Part shown: positions 5,610 through 6,339 of the stretch, in pieces
Layout: the number at the start of each line of letters is the position of its first letter
How positions within the stretch are numbered: the first letter of the stretch is position 1
Assembly: GCA_023417885.1 (NCBI GenBank)
Contig: JAEZED010000032.1
Span: 1 to 6,339, forward strand
Direction of reading: 5' to 3'
DNA length: 6,339 nt
Source: Planctomycetota bacterium
GTDB lineage: Bacteria; Planctomycetota; Phycisphaerae; Tepidisphaerales; Tepidisphaeraceae
The notes under the pieces: model-generated
What the model was told of the DNA's origin: nothing
Database searches by the model: none
The model's input: the letters and a program-made list of their open reading frames with translations, nothing else
Made by a program: the position numbers and the translations under genes

Positions 5610-5743
5610 GGCTCCCCCTTTGCCTCTTTCACCACGATGAGCGGCGGTTCGTCTGGTACAAAGGCGGCCACCTCCGCCGCCGGTCTTGAATGCTCGAGGG
5701 ATGCGGCGGCCCGGCGCGCCGCTTCAGGTACGATCGACCTCAT
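5606..5743 (-). CDS. Small ORF, 45 residues
   Basis: This short frame runs from an ATG at 5743 to a TGA that overlaps the next GTG start. The product (MRSIVPEAARRAAASLEHSR and on to VVKEAKGEP) has a balanced composition: an Ala-rich helix, then a hydrophobic stretch and an acidic/basic end. By my count about 71 per cent of codons end in G or C, lower than neighbours. The ribosome site is poor (GGGAG one base before the ATG), so it probably depends on translation from upstream. The same frame is open upstream to a TGA at 5786, with no start codon in between. No family is recognised. Confidence 0.45.
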   Translation of the reverse strand: MRSIVPEAARRAAASLEHSRPAAEVAAFVPDEPPLIVVKEAKGEP

Positions 5744-5785
5744 GCTCCCAAGGTCGAGTGCCCACCCTCGAGAGCCGCAGCCACC

Positions 5786-5926
5786 TCATGCGTCGCACCC
5801 GTCAGGCTCCTCCAGATGGCGTTGCGGCGCATGAAAGGCCCAGTCCGGACCGGACAGGACGGCGCGCAGGAGTTCCGACGCCTGAAGCGCCAGACCGCCC
5901 TGATCATCTCGACCTTCCCGGCCCAT
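5786..5926 (-). CDS. Small ORF, 46 residues, overlapping the gene before it
   Basis: The frame begins at an ATG (5926) inside the end of the 127-residue gene and overlaps it by 23 bases. The product (MGREGRDDQGGLALQASELL and on to HLEEPDGCDA) reads like a real protein, with one amphipathic helix. In 5786-5906 second codon positions in this frame are the poorest in G+C (about 46 per cent by hand count, against 87 and 72 for first and third), as expected of coding DNA. The competing frame from the ATG at 5907 to 5740 has four-base overlaps at both ends and a better ribosome site, but a less protein-like product. I could not settle the choice fully. Confidence 0.4.
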   Translation of the reverse strand: MGREGRDDQGGLALQASELLRAVLSGPDWAFHAPQRHLEEPDGCDA

Positions 5927-6287
5927 AGCGCTGAACAACGTCTCGAACCGCGGCGGTCCGCTCGTGGAACGTTAGAGTGGCATAGCGCGTGGATTCGATC
6001 AGCAGTTCCACCGCGACAACCGGCGACGTCTGATGCCGTCCGGCGCGGAGGCGGGCGAGAAACCGCTCGCTCGTACGCAGCGCCTGCCGGCTGCACGCAA
6101 TGCCCCAGCCGCGGGTCCATCTCGGCCCCTTCAGCAGCATGCCCGGAGGCGCCTGACTGAACCGCGCCCCATAATGGCTCCATCTGCGGTTCCGCCACAG
6201 GGAGAGAGTCGGGTACCACCGGCGAGAGACGTTGTACCAGCCCTGTGGTCCCACGGCGCGGGAAGGCAGGAAGATGCGTTTCCTCAT
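5904..6287 (-). CDS. Basic, tryptophan-rich hypothetical protein, 127 residues
   Basis: The ATG at 6287 follows GGAGGAGCAGG, the best ribosome site in this operon. The frame is open 14 codons further to another ATG (6329), but that extension has no such site. The product has 23 arginines and six tryptophans in residues 17-61 (GWYNVSRRWYPTLSLWRNRRW among them). A more regular C-terminal part follows (SPVVAVELLIESTRYATLTF, 88-107) and a helical end. A strongly basic, aromatic N-terminal half could bind nucleic acid, but no family is recognised and this is inference. It is the first gene of the small-gene operon visible here. The operon may begin beyond the right edge. Confidence 0.6.
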   Translation of the reverse strand: MRKRIFLPSRAVGPQGWYNVSRRWYPTLSLWRNRRWSHYGARFSQAPPGMLLKGPRWTRGWGIACSRQALRTSERFLARLRAGRHQTSPVVAVELLIESTRYATLTFHERTAAVRDVVQRYGPGRSR

Positions 6288-6339
6288 CCTGCTCCTCCTC
6301 GTCGCCCGCCGCTCTACCCGATCGCCCATCTCGATCTCC

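Noticed and set aside
5740..5907. Alternative 55-codon minus-strand frame with ATGA overlaps at both ends
   Set aside because: Its product is Arg/Cys/Pro-rich, and its base composition by codon position (first position lowest in G+C) is not that of coding DNA. The overlaps and ribosome site keep it possible, so I list it here rather than dismiss it.

Overview
The window is GC-rich DNA (roughly two thirds G+C by eye, with G or C at most third codon positions). It looks like accessory DNA, most likely plasmid, from an alphaproteobacterium. The plasmid call rests on a KfrA-type gene, a resolvase-derived protein, small uncharacterised genes and short inverted-repeat elements. I suspect a Rhodospirillales host (Azospirillum-like) from base composition and general style, but nothing in the window proves it. 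There are no tRNA, rRNA or CRISPR signals, no intact transposase and no recognisable replication initiator.

Left part (1-2360). At the left edge are two head-to-tail hairpin units of a 31-base period repeat whose stems differ but stay paired, followed by two more small inverted repeats. Then, on the minus strand, comes a kfrA-like gene (229-1329) with an N-terminal helix-turn-helix, a long coiled coil and a disordered tail. A hairpin plus T-rich tract ends it, and an array of 10-base repeats lies upstream of it, very probably its own operator. Upstream of kfrA, also on the minus strand, is a 262-residue protein (1572-2360) whose C-terminal part resembles a PD-(D/E)XK nuclease core. A strong hairpin follows it.

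Middle (2361-3494). A 268-base intergenic region separates the minus-strand pair from a plus-strand pair. The first plus-strand gene (2629-3165) has the layout of a serine resolvase, with a catalytic-type N domain and a C-terminal helix-turn-helix. The nucleophile-position serine is kept but three of the conserved arginines are replaced, so it is probably a DNA-binding protein without recombinase activity. A 99-residue protein of unknown function follows.

Right of centre (3495-4762). Two related elements of about 126-130 bases, each with imperfect terminal inverted repeats and no coding capacity for a transposase, flank a single minus-strand gene for an exported protein with two cysteines (3900-4370). 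That gene forms a complete unit: a promoter with 17-base spacing, a palindrome at the predicted transcription start, a signal peptide and a rho-independent terminator.

Right end (4763-6287). A tightly packed minus-strand operon of short genes runs from a 127-residue basic, tryptophan-rich protein through two very small ORFs and two paralogous proteins of about 100 residues to an 85-residue protein. Four-base stop/start overlaps (GTGA, ATGA) join several of them. No function is recognisable. The shared expression and the paralogous pair make this the best place to look for an undescribed system.
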